From Portunus trituberculatus (lineage: Eukaryota > Arthropoda > Malacostraca > Decapoda > Portunidae), in NCBI RefSeq assembly GCF_017591435.1, contig NC_059301.1, positions 6,607,060-6,671,059 on the forward strand: DNA of 64,000 nucleotides, read 5' to 3'. Below are positions 45,617 to 57,246 of this stretch, piece by piece (positions within the stretch are counted from its first letter, which is position 1; the number at the start of each line of letters is the position of its first letter). The position numbers and the translations under genes were made by a program. The notes below the pieces were generated by a model. It ran no database searches. It was not told the origin of the DNA and was given only the letters and a program-made list of their open reading frames with translations.

Positions 45617-45904
45617 ACCACGTAGTGTATTGGTTAGCTTGGCTCACAACCGAGAGGGTCCTGGTTCGAGTCCTGGGCGCAGCGAGACAAATGGGCAAGC
45701 CTCTTAATGTGTAGCCCCCCGTTCACCTAACAGCAAGTAGGTACGGGATGTAACTCGAGGGGCTGCGGCCTTGCTTTCCCGGTGTGTGGAGTGTGGTGTG
45801 GTCTCAGTCCTACCCGAAGATTGGTCTATGAGCTCTGAGCTCGCTCCGTAATGGGGAAGGCTGGTGACCAAGGTGGATTACACACACACACACACACACA
45901 CACA
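45617..45904 (+). mobile_element. tRNA-derived SINE, copy 2
   Basis: The head has A box TAGTGTATTGG, anticodon arm CTTGG-CTCACAA-CCGAG (CAC, Val-type) and B box GGTTCGAGTCC, but differs from copy 1 over most of the tRNA part. The body (TGTAGCCCCCCGTTCACC, GTAGGTACGGGATGTAA, CCCGGTGTGTGG) matches copy 1. It ends GATTACACACACA with an (AC)n tail and abuts the (AC)n at the end of the preceding J2 LINE. Confidence 0.85.
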
Positions 45905-46040
45905 GTGAAGACATTGCTAAGCAGCTTGTGGGGAAAGCGCTTCAGCAGGCATTGGAACCAGACCGAGATGTATGTACCGGGGGATAGGGGGCCATAGGAT
46001 TCTCCTGTCTCCATAATAAATAAGATTTGGATACTGTATA
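45905..46040. other. short unassigned segment
   Basis: No family similarity; separates the SINE from the Tigger remnant. Confidence 0.4.
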
Positions 46041-46827
46041 CTGTCATACCTTGCCAAACACGAATCTCGCGTATACACGAATCGGTAAAATATACCATAT
46101 TTCGCCGAGCACAACTTTGACTTGCGATTGCACGATTTGGTCTCCATTTGAATCTCCCGCTGGTCCTGGTGGATGCACGCGACCTCCCCTCCCAAGCGTC
46201 TCGCCCCACACAGTTGGGGGAGGCTTTGATGACATGACTGAAGAAGATGTGGATGATGTGATTGACTCACATGATGCTGAGCCTTCACTTGAAGAGTTGC
46301 TGCAGCTGGAGGTAGAAGAGGCAAGAGGAGGTGCTGATGATGAGGATCTTGATGATGATAAAGAGACCAAGCCTGTCTTCACCATCAAGTCTCTTCGTAA
46401 TTTGCTGAAAGTCATGGAAGATGCAACATCCCTCTTCACTGAAACAGATCCCATCCTGGAGAGGAGCATTAAGTTCAAGAGGGATGTTGAGGAGCTTCTT
46501 GTGCCCTACAAGGAGACCTTACGCCATATGGAAGCATCTGCCAGTCAGAGGCCCATCACTTCGTATTTCAAGCCCTCTCCAACCAGCAAATAATCTAAAT
46601 GTGTTTGGTACTTCATTTACTTTTTTTCATTTATTTATTATTTTTATTTATTTTTTTTTTATTTATTTATTTATTTTTTTCAGTCTTTTTGGTAAAAAGT
46701 GGTTTTTTGGGAGAATCTGGGAACCTAACCCATATTTTCCCATAGGGCTTATTATTCGCCCAACACGAATCTCGCCATGCACAACAAGCTCAGGAACCTA
46801 ACTGTTGTGTTGGGCGAGATATGACAG
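46041..46827 (+). mobile_element. pogo/Tigger-type element, internally deleted
   Basis: The left end CTGTCATACCTTGCCAAACA and the complement of the right end CTGTCATATCTCGCCCAACA form terminal inverted repeats; further inner similarity (ACACGAATCTCGC) occurs on both sides. Only the C-terminal part of the transposase remains. Confidence 0.8.
46204..46593 (+). pseudogene. Tigger-like transposase C-terminus
   Basis: The frame ending at 46593 is acidic (DDMTEEDVDDVIDSHDAE), then FTIKSLRNLLKVMEDATSLF and DPILERSIKFKRDVEELL, ending ITSYFKPSPTSK. This pattern (acidic linker, helical segment, S/T-S-Y/F-F-K-P end) is the C-terminus of Tigger/jerky-type transposases. The catalytic DDE core is absent. 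Confidence 0.7.
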
Positions 46828-46859
46828 CAGACGGAAAAATGGAGAGAGGTAGAGTTAAG

Positions 46860-49800
46860 TGGCCCAGCCAGATTTATGACATCAAAGCAAATGCCATGTT
46901 GTGAAAATCAGCGATTTATTGAAACACCTGTTATATTGAGATTAACTGATGATAATATGGACAAGGACTTTTCTGGATTTAGAGAGAAAAGAGGCAGTAT
47001 GAGGAGGCTAATAAACATGGAAAGAAAGATAAGATACATGAAGGAGGAGATGTCGAGTTTAATCAACAAGCAGGACAGACTGATAACAGAAAACACTGGA
47101 CTAAAATTGAGGTGAGAGGAATGTGAAAAAGTAAGGATAATAAATCAAGAAATGAAGGAGGAGATACAGGAGATAAAGAAACAAAATTATATACTAAAGG
47201 CTACATGTCACGACTACAAAGACTCCTTAAGGAGCCTACAGAAAAAAGTGCAGGATGGGATCGAAGACAAAGTAGAAAATGGAATGGGTGAAAACAAGCT
47301 AGAGGAATTACGAAATGCATGGAAACACGAACAGGAAGAGAAAAAAAGTTAAATTTCCAAAGGTAGTAAGGAAGCAAATTCAGGAAAAAACAAAGGACAC
47401 TTATGCAAATAATCAAGGAGAAAGAAGATCTAGTGAGAGATATAGTGGATAAGAGGAAATGTTTCTTAATTTTTGGGATGAAGGAATAAAATCCAAACAA
47501 ATTCATGAGAAAGCGTGAAGAGAGAAAATTGGCAAAAACTATTATCAAACAGGTCCAGGACAGCACACAGGAGTTGGAAACAAGAAGTGTAGGAAGTGAT
47601 TAGGTTGGGAAGATTTAATGAAGGGGTAAGGGGTTAAGATACCAATGAAAGTGAGAATGAGATTGCAGGTGGCAGTGGAGGAAATTATAGCAAGGAAAGG
47701 GAAGCTGGCCGATGATATTGAATGTAAAGATATATAGATAAAAAGAGATATGAACCTGGAAGAGAGGGAAAAGGAGAAAGTGCTAAGAAATGAAGCTAAG
47801 GAAAAAAATGAGAAAAGGATGGAGATTGAGAAATAGAATTTCTTCTGCAGGGTTCTAGATATGAGACTAAAAAAGTGGTATCTATGGAAGGAGAAGGAGG
47901 TCATGGAGGAGTCAAGAAATGTTTGTGTAGGTGTTGACAGTGAAGGTTTAATTCTAGTAGTGGTGATGACAAAAGTTAGTGGTGGTGGTGGTGATGGTGG
48001 TGGTGACAGTGGTGGTAGAAAATGATGGTACAGTGATGGTGAGGTACAATAATAATATTACGCGTGGTGATGGTGTTTGTTTCAGTAATCCATGAAAAAA
48101 AAAGGATATGATGCTTATCTGATGACTTATATTAATACAGATGGGTTGTTATCCAGCATGGAGATTACATATTTTAAAGAAAAAGGCTGGATGTAATGTG
48201 CATCATTGAAACAAAACTGAAAGAGGAGATCCATTTTAGCTTTAAAGAGGAAGAATATAATAGCTGGAGAAGAGCCAGGAAGGGTAAAGGGGGAGGAGGA
48301 GTGCTAATAATGGTTCATGATAAATGTATATGTGGAAGATTTGCAGTATGGTGATGGCATGGTGGAAGTAATTGGAGTAACAATCAAAACAGAAGCTGAA
48401 AAAAAAAAAAAAAGGAAAATCATAGTTACATATGTGCCACCTAAAACAAATACATGGGGAACTGAGAAACTTAAGGATATGCAAAAGAGAGGTAATTAAG
48501 TTCTTATATAATATGATATGAAGAGATGGAAGAATACTATCAGTTTGAGACTTCAACTAAAAAATCAAACTGGAGAGAGATGGAAGTAATGGGTAATGCT
48601 AGACAATGGAGCGAGGTGGTGTTACAGTTGACGATGGTAAATACAATGGATCAGAGGGGTGGAGGAGTTACAGGGGGAGGAAGAAGAACCATCACTGCTT
48701 GACCTAGTATTCACAAAGAAGCCAGAGCCCCCTTCCAGCATACAATACCTTAGTCCAATGGGAAGAAGTGATCATGTGACATTAGAGTTGGAAATACAAG
48801 AGGAGGATGGGATAAGACACAGAGATGACTACAAAAAAAAAAAAATAATAATTATGCAAGAGCAGATTTTTAAAAGTTAAGGAAATTTTTTGCTGATATT
48901 GTATGGAGAAACATTATATACGGAAGGACAATACAAGTGAAATATAAAATATTCATACAGAAACATAACGAGGGAGTAAAGAAATACATATCTATTTATA
49001 GAGTTAAGAAAAATATACATGCTTGGTATGTGTACAATGCTTGATGCACAGAAGCTAAAAAGGCAAAAGATAAAGCTTGGAAGAAACTCATAAAACAGAG
49101 AAATGACAATAACAGACTGCAGTATAAGGATGCAGGAAATTAATGTATTAGAATAAGGAGAGAGGAAGAAAGAAACTTTGAGAAGGATGTGGTATGAAAA
49201 AGCGAAGATGAATCCAATCTTTTGTACAAATTTGAAGAAGATGAAGAATAAGGGGACAATAGAAAAAATAATTAAAAGAAGGAAAGACATAGCAAACAGA
49301 AAGGAAATGTGTGAAATAATGAATAAGAGCTTCAAATCTATGTTCACTGTAGAAGAAGATTTTTCAGAACCAAATAGGACATTGCATTGCCGAAGATTGC
49401 TGGAAATCATAGTGCATAAAGAGGATATTAGAAGATTATTAAATCATTTGGATGTCAGAAAAGCAATGGGGCCAGATGGTGTATCAAGCTGGGTGCTAAA
49501 AGAATGTAAAGAGCAACTGTTAGATCCAATTTGGGAAATGATAGCAAGTTTATTAACCCGTAAGAGGTCAACCACGTACATGTACGTGGAGTCTTTGCTT
49601 ACTATCTGTGGTCAATCACGTACAAGTACGTTCGCCCCTTTCTCGGTTTCCATGCGTTTGAAATTCCCTCCAGCTTCAATATTTATGTTCTCTTTGAAGT
49701 GTTTAGCATATATCAGCACAGTTTCCTGCCATTCTGACATAGGTTAGTCATCCCCCTCCCCCACCCCTCCCTGCCACCTTAGCGTGACCCAAAAGAAACG

Positions 49801-51690
49801 GAGCGACATTTGGTATTACTGTCATAAATGTGATGTAGCTCTATGCATTGAGCTTTGTTTTGAAGAATATCACACCCTGCTGCAATACTAAAAAGCTTAG
49901 ATACTGAAAGAAAAAATAATAAACAATATTTCGTGGTAAACTGAGCAAATTATTTTTTACATTATATTATTACAGTATTTACAAATATTTTTTTGTATTT
50001 TTCATTTCATAAAACATGGGTTAATTTATGAATATGTAACCATTATACACATGTCTCGTAGGAGAAAAATATCGATAAAACGATTAAAAAAAGCCTCATT
50101 CAGAAGTTGTACGTCTGGCAGCATCACTGAGCGAGGTAAATTTAAAGCTCCAGCTGGACATTAAAAAATGTCAATTTCGAACTTTAACTCTTATTTTTAC
50201 TTTTCTATGGCCATTTTGAGTTATATGGAATAAAAAAAGAAAGTGGAATATTTGGTGACCTGGATGAGTATTTGGAGGTAAATCAGTGCTGACCTCTTAC
50301 GGGTTAAATGAAGGGAGAGTTCCACTAGAATGGAAGAGAGCCAATGTAATACAGATATTTAAAGGAGGAAAGGCAACTGACCCATTAAATAATAGACCAG
50401 TGTCACTTACTTAAGGGGAAGTTATGTGAAATAGTTATCAAAGAAAAATGGGTTAAACATCTGGAAGAAGAACAAGTTATATTGAACAATTTGGGTTCAG
50501 GGCAGGACGGTCATTTATGTCGAACTTATAAAATTTGTACTTGAGTAATAGAAGGACTGGAAAGCAGAGATGGGTGGACACAGTATACCTGGACATAAAA
50601 AAGACTTTTAATAAAGTCTCTCATGGAAGACTACTTTGGAAACTAGAGAACATAGGAGGACTGCAAGGAACTTTGTGAGACTGGATAAGAAATTATTTGA
50701 AGGACAGGGAGATGAGAACTGTGATCAGAGATACATACTCAACTTGGGGTAAAATAACAAATGGGGTGCCACAAGGGTCAGTGTTAGTCCCCATTATGTT
50801 ACAGATTTATGTAAATGACATTCACAGTGGGGTAAACAGTTATATTTATTTGTTTGCTGATGATGCAAAGCTACTAAGAGTAATCAAAACCCGAGAGGAC
50901 TGTTAGTTGTTGCAGGAAAATATAAACAAAATATATGAGTGAAGAAAGAAGTGGAAATAGGAGTTCAGTGCCAAGAAATGTCACATAATGGAACTAGGAA
51001 ACAGTAAGAGAAGACCGGTATGGAACTATCAGATGGGAGAGGAACAAATAATGAAGATGAAAGAAGAAAAAGATCTGGGAGTGATTATACAGGAAAATCT
51101 GAACCCTGAAAAACACATAAGTAAGATATTGGGATTAGCATATAAAATGTTGACTAATATAAGAGTGGCATTTCGATTCATGGACAAAGATATGATGAAA
51201 AAATATCACATGCATGATACATCCAAAGCTGGAATGTGTAGCAGTGGTGTGGTCTCTGAGCTCAAAAAAATATATTAGAAAGATTCAGAAGATTGCTGCA
51301 AAGATGGTGCTAGAATTAAAGGATCTAACATATGAAGAAAAGTTGTAGGAAATGGGACTGCCAACCTTACAAGATAGAAGAGAACGAAGAGACCTAATAA
51401 CACTGTACAAGATAGTCACTGGCATTGAAAAGATAGATAAGGAAGACCTGGTGCTGGTGACAAGAAGATAGAAGGACAAGAAGACATGTAAAGAAAATTA
51501 GGATGAGACAGTGTGTGAAGGATATTGGAAAATATAGTTTTCCACATAGAACGGTGGAAAAGCAGAATGCATTGAGTGATGAAGTTGTTACAGCACATAA
51601 TGTGCATAACTTTAAGGAAAAAATTGGATAAATGGAGACATGGAGACAAGACACTATGAGCCACGCTTGAACCTGTACGATACAACTAGG
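46860..51690 (+). mobile_element. J2 LINE, copy 3, heavily decayed, with a piggyBac-like MITE inside
   Basis: ORF1-like coiled coil at 46876-47900, endonuclease fragments at 48120-48880 (VTYVPPKTNTW, LLDLVFTKK, GRSDHVTLELEI), RT fingers near 49450 (KAMGPDGVSSWVLKECKE), then the MITE, then the rest of the RT from 50310 (GRVPLEWKRANV, FGFRAGRS, NGVPQGSVLVPI, LFADDAKLLRV at about 50850-50880) and the J2 tail to about 51640. It ends TACAACTAGGTAAATAC at about 51679-51695. Numerous stops. Confidence 0.85.
49557..50303. mobile_element. piggyBac-like MITE inserted in J2 RT
   Basis: 747 bp flanked by TTAA at 49553-49556 and 50304-50307, with perfect 14-bp terminal inverted repeats CCCGTAAGAGGTCA / TGACCTCTTACGGG. 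A subterminal palindrome CCACGTACATGTACGTGG (49571-49588) and a related ACGTACAAGTACGT (49618-49631) lie near the left end. No transposase. Removing the element plus one TTAA restores the RT reading frame across the site (SLL then NEGRVP). Confidence 0.93.
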
Positions 51691-51695
51691 TAAAT

Positions 51696-52265
51696 ACTTA
51701 CAAATACACCAACCAGGTTTTGAATGAGCTGGTGGTACTGGATGTAGTGGTGGATAGGGTGATGGTGGTGGGGGTAGTAGATGGTGGATATGGTGGTGAT
51801 TGTGATGGTAGTGGTGGATGTGGAACTAATACCTAGTAGTGAGGAATGGCATGGGCAACAATAGTTGTTGGGGATCATTTTTGACATAACAGTGATTTCA
51901 TTTCAATGTAGTAAGCTAATGAGAAATTTTTATTATGAACTTTGTACAATTAAAGAGAGAAGACGACATTAACGATAAATTCAAAATATTTCCTTTTATT
52001 GTTTATTTGTTTTAATGTTTGTATGCCACTCTTTCATTCCCATTTTCTTCACTCCATCCTTATCCACGCACACACATTTTTTAATGTTAAAATTTGTATA
52101 TTTTAACAGCAAAGCAACCACACTGTTGTGCCACAACTGCCAAGGAAGATGCACAAATTTTGCTGCTGGCAGATGGTGAAGAACCCCCAAAAAATGTTAT
52201 GGAGATGATAAGTTGGTGACTCCAACTAGATGCATCAATGACTATGATAAGAAAGCGTATCTAGG
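51696..52265. other. no gene recognised
   Basis: A GGT/GAT-rich tract at about 51720-51830 and AT-rich DNA; the last part may belong to the 5' region of the Tc1-like element. Confidence 0.4.
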
Positions 52266-52450
52266 ATGCTGGCATCCACTGCAGGGTTCCAGCAAAGAGG
52301 CTCATTGGGACATACAACTGCAGTTTACTCAGCTGCACAAAAATCAAGTTCTTGGCTTTTTTTTTGGTCAACTGTTGTTTTCATGGACAAGAAAATGTTA
52401 TGCTCTTCAGACCATGACCAGGTGCAATTCTGGAGGAGAAACAACACAAG

Positions 52451-52610
52451 GTATGATTTGCATTGTTATTGTAGGATATCTTTTTTTTATATAACCCGAT
52501 AAAATATAAATAACTTGGTGCACACATCAGATATTCATATGTTTATGAAAGATCAATCAAAATTCTCCTTACTTTGTTTGTATTGTTTGACCTTTATTTC
52601 TTTTCTTTAG
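52451..52610 (+). other. putative intron in the Tc1-like transposase
   Basis: Starts GTATGATTTG and ends after a T-rich tract with TTTTCTTTAG; AT-rich and free of coding similarity. Removal reunites an Arg codon (AG plus A) and continues the transposase frame. Confidence 0.6.
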
Positions 52611-52996
52611 ATTCAACCAAAGAAACATTTGTGAGGAGACAAGGAGCAACCATGTCACCTGCAATATATTTGGTCATATTACAATTCACGGTATGGGCAA
52701 CAAAATCAGGCTTGAAGGGTGTTTCACTGCAGTAAAGTATTTAGAAATCTTAGAACAATTCCTCTTACCATCTCAACAGAAACATTTTCTTTGTTGGCTT
52801 GAGCCTTTCATTTATGTACAGGATGGAAGTCCTATTCACATGGCAAGGGCTGTTAGAGAGTGGTTTCAGAACCTCCCTCATGAAATTCAAATACTTGCAT
52901 GGTCCCTAAGAGATTGCGATTGCAACCCAATAGAAAATACGTACATGGGGATACATTACAAACAGTTGGGGAAATGAAAGAGAAAGAAACATGCAA

Positions 52997-54612
52997 GTCC
53001 GGATGGAGTCCCTCCTGTTGTTCTCAAAAACTGTGCTTCCGAACTCGCTCACAGCCTGGTCAAACTCTTTCATCTGTGTCTCTCTACTTCTATTTATCCT
53101 TCTTGCTGGAAGTTTGCTCACATTCAACCTGTCCCTAAAAAAGGTGACCACTCCAATCCTTCTAACTACCGCCCTATAGCTTTGATTTCCTGCCTTTCTA
53201 AAGCCTTTGAGTCTATCCTTAATAGGAAGATAATGAGGCATCTATCAGCTCACAACCTTCTCTCTGATTGCCAGTATGGTTTCCGTAAAGGCAGATCTAC
53301 TGGTGATCTTCTTACTTTCCTAACTGAATCTTGGTCATCCTCTTTAGGGACTTCGGTGAAACCTTTGCTGTCGGCCTTGACATATCGAAAGCCTTCGATA
53401 GAGTCTGGCACAAATCTTTAATTTCTAAACTACCCTCCTACGGATTCTATCCTTCTCTCTGTACCTTCATCTCCAGTTTCCTTTCCGATCGTTCTATTGC
53501 TGCTGTAGTAGACGGTCACTGTTCTTCCCTAAAACTATCAACAGTGGTGTTCCACAGGGTTCTGTCCTATCACCCACTCTCTTTCTATTATTCATCAATG
53601 ATCTCCTAAATCTGACTCAATGCCCTATCCACTCCTATGCTGATGATACCACCCTGCATTATTCAACAGCGTTCAACAGACGCCCAACCCAACAACAATT
53701 AAATGACTCAAGGCGAGATGCTATAGGACGCCTAACTTCTGATCTTTCACTTGTTTCTGATTGGGGCAGAGAAAACCTGGTTTTGTTCAATGCCTCAAAA
53801 ACTCAATTTCTACAACTATCTACTCGACATAACCTTCCAGACAACTATCCTCTCTTCTTCAATAACACTCAACTTCCCCTCTCCTCTACATTAAACACAC
53901 TCGGTCTATCCTTCACTAAAAATCTAAACTGGAAATTTCACATCTCTACTCTTGCTAAATCAGCTTCCAAGAAGTTAGGTGTCCTATGGCGTCTTCGTCC
54001 ATTTTTCTCTCCCTCCCAGCTGCTTGCTCTGTACAAGGGCCTTATCCGCCCGTGTATGGAGTATGGCTCTCATGTCTGGGGGGGATCCACACACAGCTTT
54101 ACTAAACAAGGTGGAATCTAAAGCTTTTCGTCTTATCAACTCTTCTCCTCTAACTGACTGTCTTGATTCTTTAAGTCACCGCCGCAATGTTGCATCTTTA
54201 TCTGTCTTCTACCGCTGTTTTCATGCTGTCTGCTCTTCTGAACTTGCTAACTGCATGCCTTCCCCTCCTGCGGCCTCGCTGCACAAGACTCTCTACTTCT
54301 TCTCATCCCTATTCTGTCCATCTTCCTAATGCAAGAGTTAACCAGTATCTTCACTCCTTCATTCCCTACACTGGTAAACTCTGGAACTCTCTACCTGTGT
54401 CTGTATTTCCACCTGCCTATGACTTAAACTCTTTCAAAAGAGGAGTGTCAAGACACCTCTTACGTTAACTGGACCCTCCTTTTAGATTTTTCTGTTTTCT
54501 CTTTCTACTTTTCTTTTAACAGGGCCTGGCAACCAGCGGATTTTTTTTTTCCAACACTGTGTTTGCCCTTGGCCAGTGCCCTTGTAATGTAAAAAAAAAA
54601 AAAAAAAAAAAA
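52997..54612 (+). mobile_element. J1 LINE, copy B, 5'-truncated
   Basis: Begins inside the RT fingers (GTCCGGATGGAGTCCC) and runs to a 3' UTR and poly-A (54591-54612). AAGTCC occurs on both flanks (52995-53000 and just after the poly-A, 54611-54616) and may be the target-site duplication, its As being shared with the tail. Nearly identical to copy A. RT landmarks include QYGFRKGRSTGD near 53270, LDISKAFDRVWH near 53378 and a YADD box near 53635; it is frameshifted before motif B. Confidence 0.92.
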
Positions 54613-54745
54613 GTCCTTATGGAGCACATGCAGAGGAAATGGAAAGAGCTTTGACTAAAGCCCAGAATAATAAGAAATATTGTAGCCACCATGCCAAGTA
54701 GACTTCATGAAGTTATAAAACATGGTGGTGGCTGGACCCACTACT

Positions 54746-54752
54746 AGGGGAT

Positions 54753-54796
<44 letters not shown>

Positions 54797-55950
54797 ACTT
54801 CAGGAAGTTAAAGAAAATGGTGGCTGGCAGCTGGACCCACTATTCACACGTGCCAATTTGTGACTGATATTTTACGTACATAGGGTTTCTGACTCACAAT
54901 CGGTGCCTAGCAACTGCAGAAAGCACTCACAAAACAAGACCAACATGTTAGTCTTGCTAGTCAATTTGTGACTTTATTTTCGTCATGACGTCACAGAGCA
55001 AGCTTTGAAAATGTAGTCTCTAGATATAGAGAAGATAATATTAAAGTCAGTGAGGGAAAAGAACACATCTAGGACCACAGAAATCAATTATACAGTAAAA
55101 AAAAAAAAAGTTTGCACAAATCATCGTTCGACAAAATAGCTGCCACTCTACAAAAACTATTTCCCTCAATGCAGGGTATTGTTGGAGATGAGGATTGAAG
55201 ACTTGTCAGGATTTCATTTCATCGCAATTGTGCATAATTTTCTTAAGATTAACCATTTTTTTATGACAAATGGAGGCTAATTTAGAGTGTGGTAAACACT
55301 CGTTTTTTTTTTCCTTCTACTTAACCAGGGATGTATCCACAGGCATTTTCTTTTCTATTGACTCTTCTGGTAAGCCAAAAGAAGAGCATTGTCACTGGAG
55401 GAAGACATCTTGGCGGGTAGCTGTTTGTTTACATTCACTTCCTGGCAAAGGCGCCAACTAGTCGATCCTTTTCAGGTACTATGTCTGACACTTTCTGACT
55501 AGAAGGGGTAAGTTGGAAACTACGTACATAAAATGTCACAAATTGGCACGTGTGAATTCGTCGTAAGAGAGAGAGAGAGAAATTAACGACTACTACCAGG
55601 TGATAAACAATATCATTGACCTTCCTTCTGGATTCACTGTACCTTTATATTTCAGCATTCATTTCTGGGTTTAATAGAAGCTGAGATGACAGTACATACT
55701 TTGGAATCTGATAGTTCAAGTAATTCAAATATAAAATATTCTTTACACATATGCTGTATTTTGCTTTATTTTATGAGAAATTAAGATAGAAGCTTTGTGC
55801 AGTGGAATTTGTTCTTGAAATTAAGGTAAAAGCTTGTAGTGGGTTTTGCTCTCTCTCCACCTCCCTAGCTTGCTATACACTTGAATATTGCCTTGTGACA
55901 TTAGATATCAAAAATATTTTGTGTAATTTACACACATTCAGAGCCTTACA
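54746..55950. other. no gene recognised
   Basis: Contains a (GA)n array at 54761-54793. The phrase GGTGGCTGGACCCACTA recurs (about 54726 and 54837), and ATTTGTGAC / TGGCACGTGTGAAT near 54850 and 55540 look like a short inverted pair. No coding similarity. Confidence 0.4.
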
Positions 55951-55954
55951 GGAA

Positions 55955-56118
55955 ACAGTTAGCAAATTACATATTAAATTTCTTAGTGTCAGTGTAGATA
56001 ATAAACCAGTAGCAAATTACATATTAAATTTCTTATTGTGAGTGTCAGTGTAGATAATAAACCAGTAGCAAATTACATATTAAATTTCTTATTGTGTCAG
56101 TGTAGATAATAAACCAGT
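55955..56118. repeat. three-copy tandem repeat, about 55-63 bp
   Basis: Copies contain AGCAAATTACATATTAAATT then GTGTCAGTGTAGATAATAAACC; copy length varies because of short GTGA/GTGTCA slippage. Confidence 0.92.
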
Positions 56119-56627
56119 GCAGTGGTAGTTAAGTGCTACTTTTTAAAAATACATGGTAACATCCTGTAAGTCATCTGCTCACCACTGGCAGTTGACATTA
56201 GTTGATAGGCCTCGCCATCAGCTGACTCCTAGTCATGAATGTGTTTTGTTATGGTGAAGATTCCTCTCATATTCAGTAACATTTAATGTTCTGTCATGAG
56301 GACATTCATGACATGATATTCATGGGAATGACAACACAAAAGTCCCACCATCAGCATAACATCATATAAATACATGTGGCACAATTTGCAGAACAAAACA
56401 CAGTTTGACATTACTTAAAAGAATATCATGTTATATAGAGGAACATTTACAGGAATGGCATGGACACCGGCAGTTATGATAAAGCGAGTTAGTTGCCATG
56501 TATGTTTAAAAAGTGCCACTTAACCACTGTATTAATTTGTTATCTCTACATTTTTCAACTGACACATCAAGACTGTGTACATTACATAAAGTAATGATAT
56601 CTTAACCCCTTCAACACGATGATGCAT

Positions 56628-57088
56628 TGTGGCAGGGCGTAACTTGAAACACTGTTCTCCCAGTTGCAGTTTATTTACAGAGCACAAAACCAATAATGCA
56701 GCAGACAGCACAGTCTTGGTGGTCACACGTACGCAGCGTTGTGTCTTCCTCTTCTCACGCCCATCTCCTCTCCTGGTAAGGCACCAACACATGCAGGGAG
56801 TCTCATGCACTCGCAAGGGCCCACAATTCACCCACACGGAGTCCTTGTGCTTGATCCCGTTGCCCATGACTTCCCTGCAGCACGGCCTCGCAAACAAACT
56901 TCGCCGGGCAGAACAAGGGTAGTGCTGTGTGTGGCAGCTGGTGTTCCTTTCCTGCTGCGCTGACTAGCCTGGAAAACATCGCCTCCTCTCATAACCACCA
57001 GCAATCGCCACGTCAGTCTGGGTGGGGGGGTAAACTGCCTTCATGACAAACAAGCGGTAGTGAGCTAACGACACCCAGTCATTCCACA
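56628..57088 (-). repeat. 3' LTR
   Basis: 461 bp, TG...CA ends, AATAAA polyadenylation signal on the minus strand at 56675-56670. Compared with the other LTR it has about 21 extra bp near 56850-56870 and scattered substitutions, so insertion was not recent. Confidence 0.93.
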
Positions 57089-57097
57089 CTCCCCCCT
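57089..57097 (-). promoter_or_regulatory. polypurine tract
   Basis: AGGGGGGAG directly abuts the 3' LTR start (TGTGGAATG) on the minus strand, as expected for the plus-strand primer of an LTR element. Confidence 0.85.
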
Positions 57098-57246
57098 GAT
57101 ATCTAAATCACCCAGACACTCCGTCACACAGGCACTCAGTCACATATCAAACACCTGGTGGATTGTCTGATTCTAGCAGAACGTCTCAGCGTCATACTCC
57201 CAACATCTTCACCGTTTTTCTCGGGGTCCTCCTCCTCACGCTGCTC

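Larger units (their letters stand above)
52266..54745 (+). pseudogene. Tc1/mariner-like transposase gene, with an intron-like gap and a LINE insertion
   Basis: Three coding parts. Part 1 (52266-52450) has the first catalytic Asp region VVFMDKKMLCSSDHDQVQFW and RRNNT. Part 2 (52611-52977) has EPFIYVQDGSPIHMARAVRE with the second Asp and DCDCNPIENTY with the catalytic Glu. Part 3 (54617-54745) has LMEHMQRKWKEL and ATMPSRLHEVIKHGGGWT, the usual Tc1 C-terminus. Parts 1 and 2 are separated by 160 bp bounded by AAG/GTATGA and TTTCTTTAG/A, and joining them keeps frame. Parts 2 and 3 are separated by J1 LINE copy B. Stops make it nonfunctional. Confidence 0.8.
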
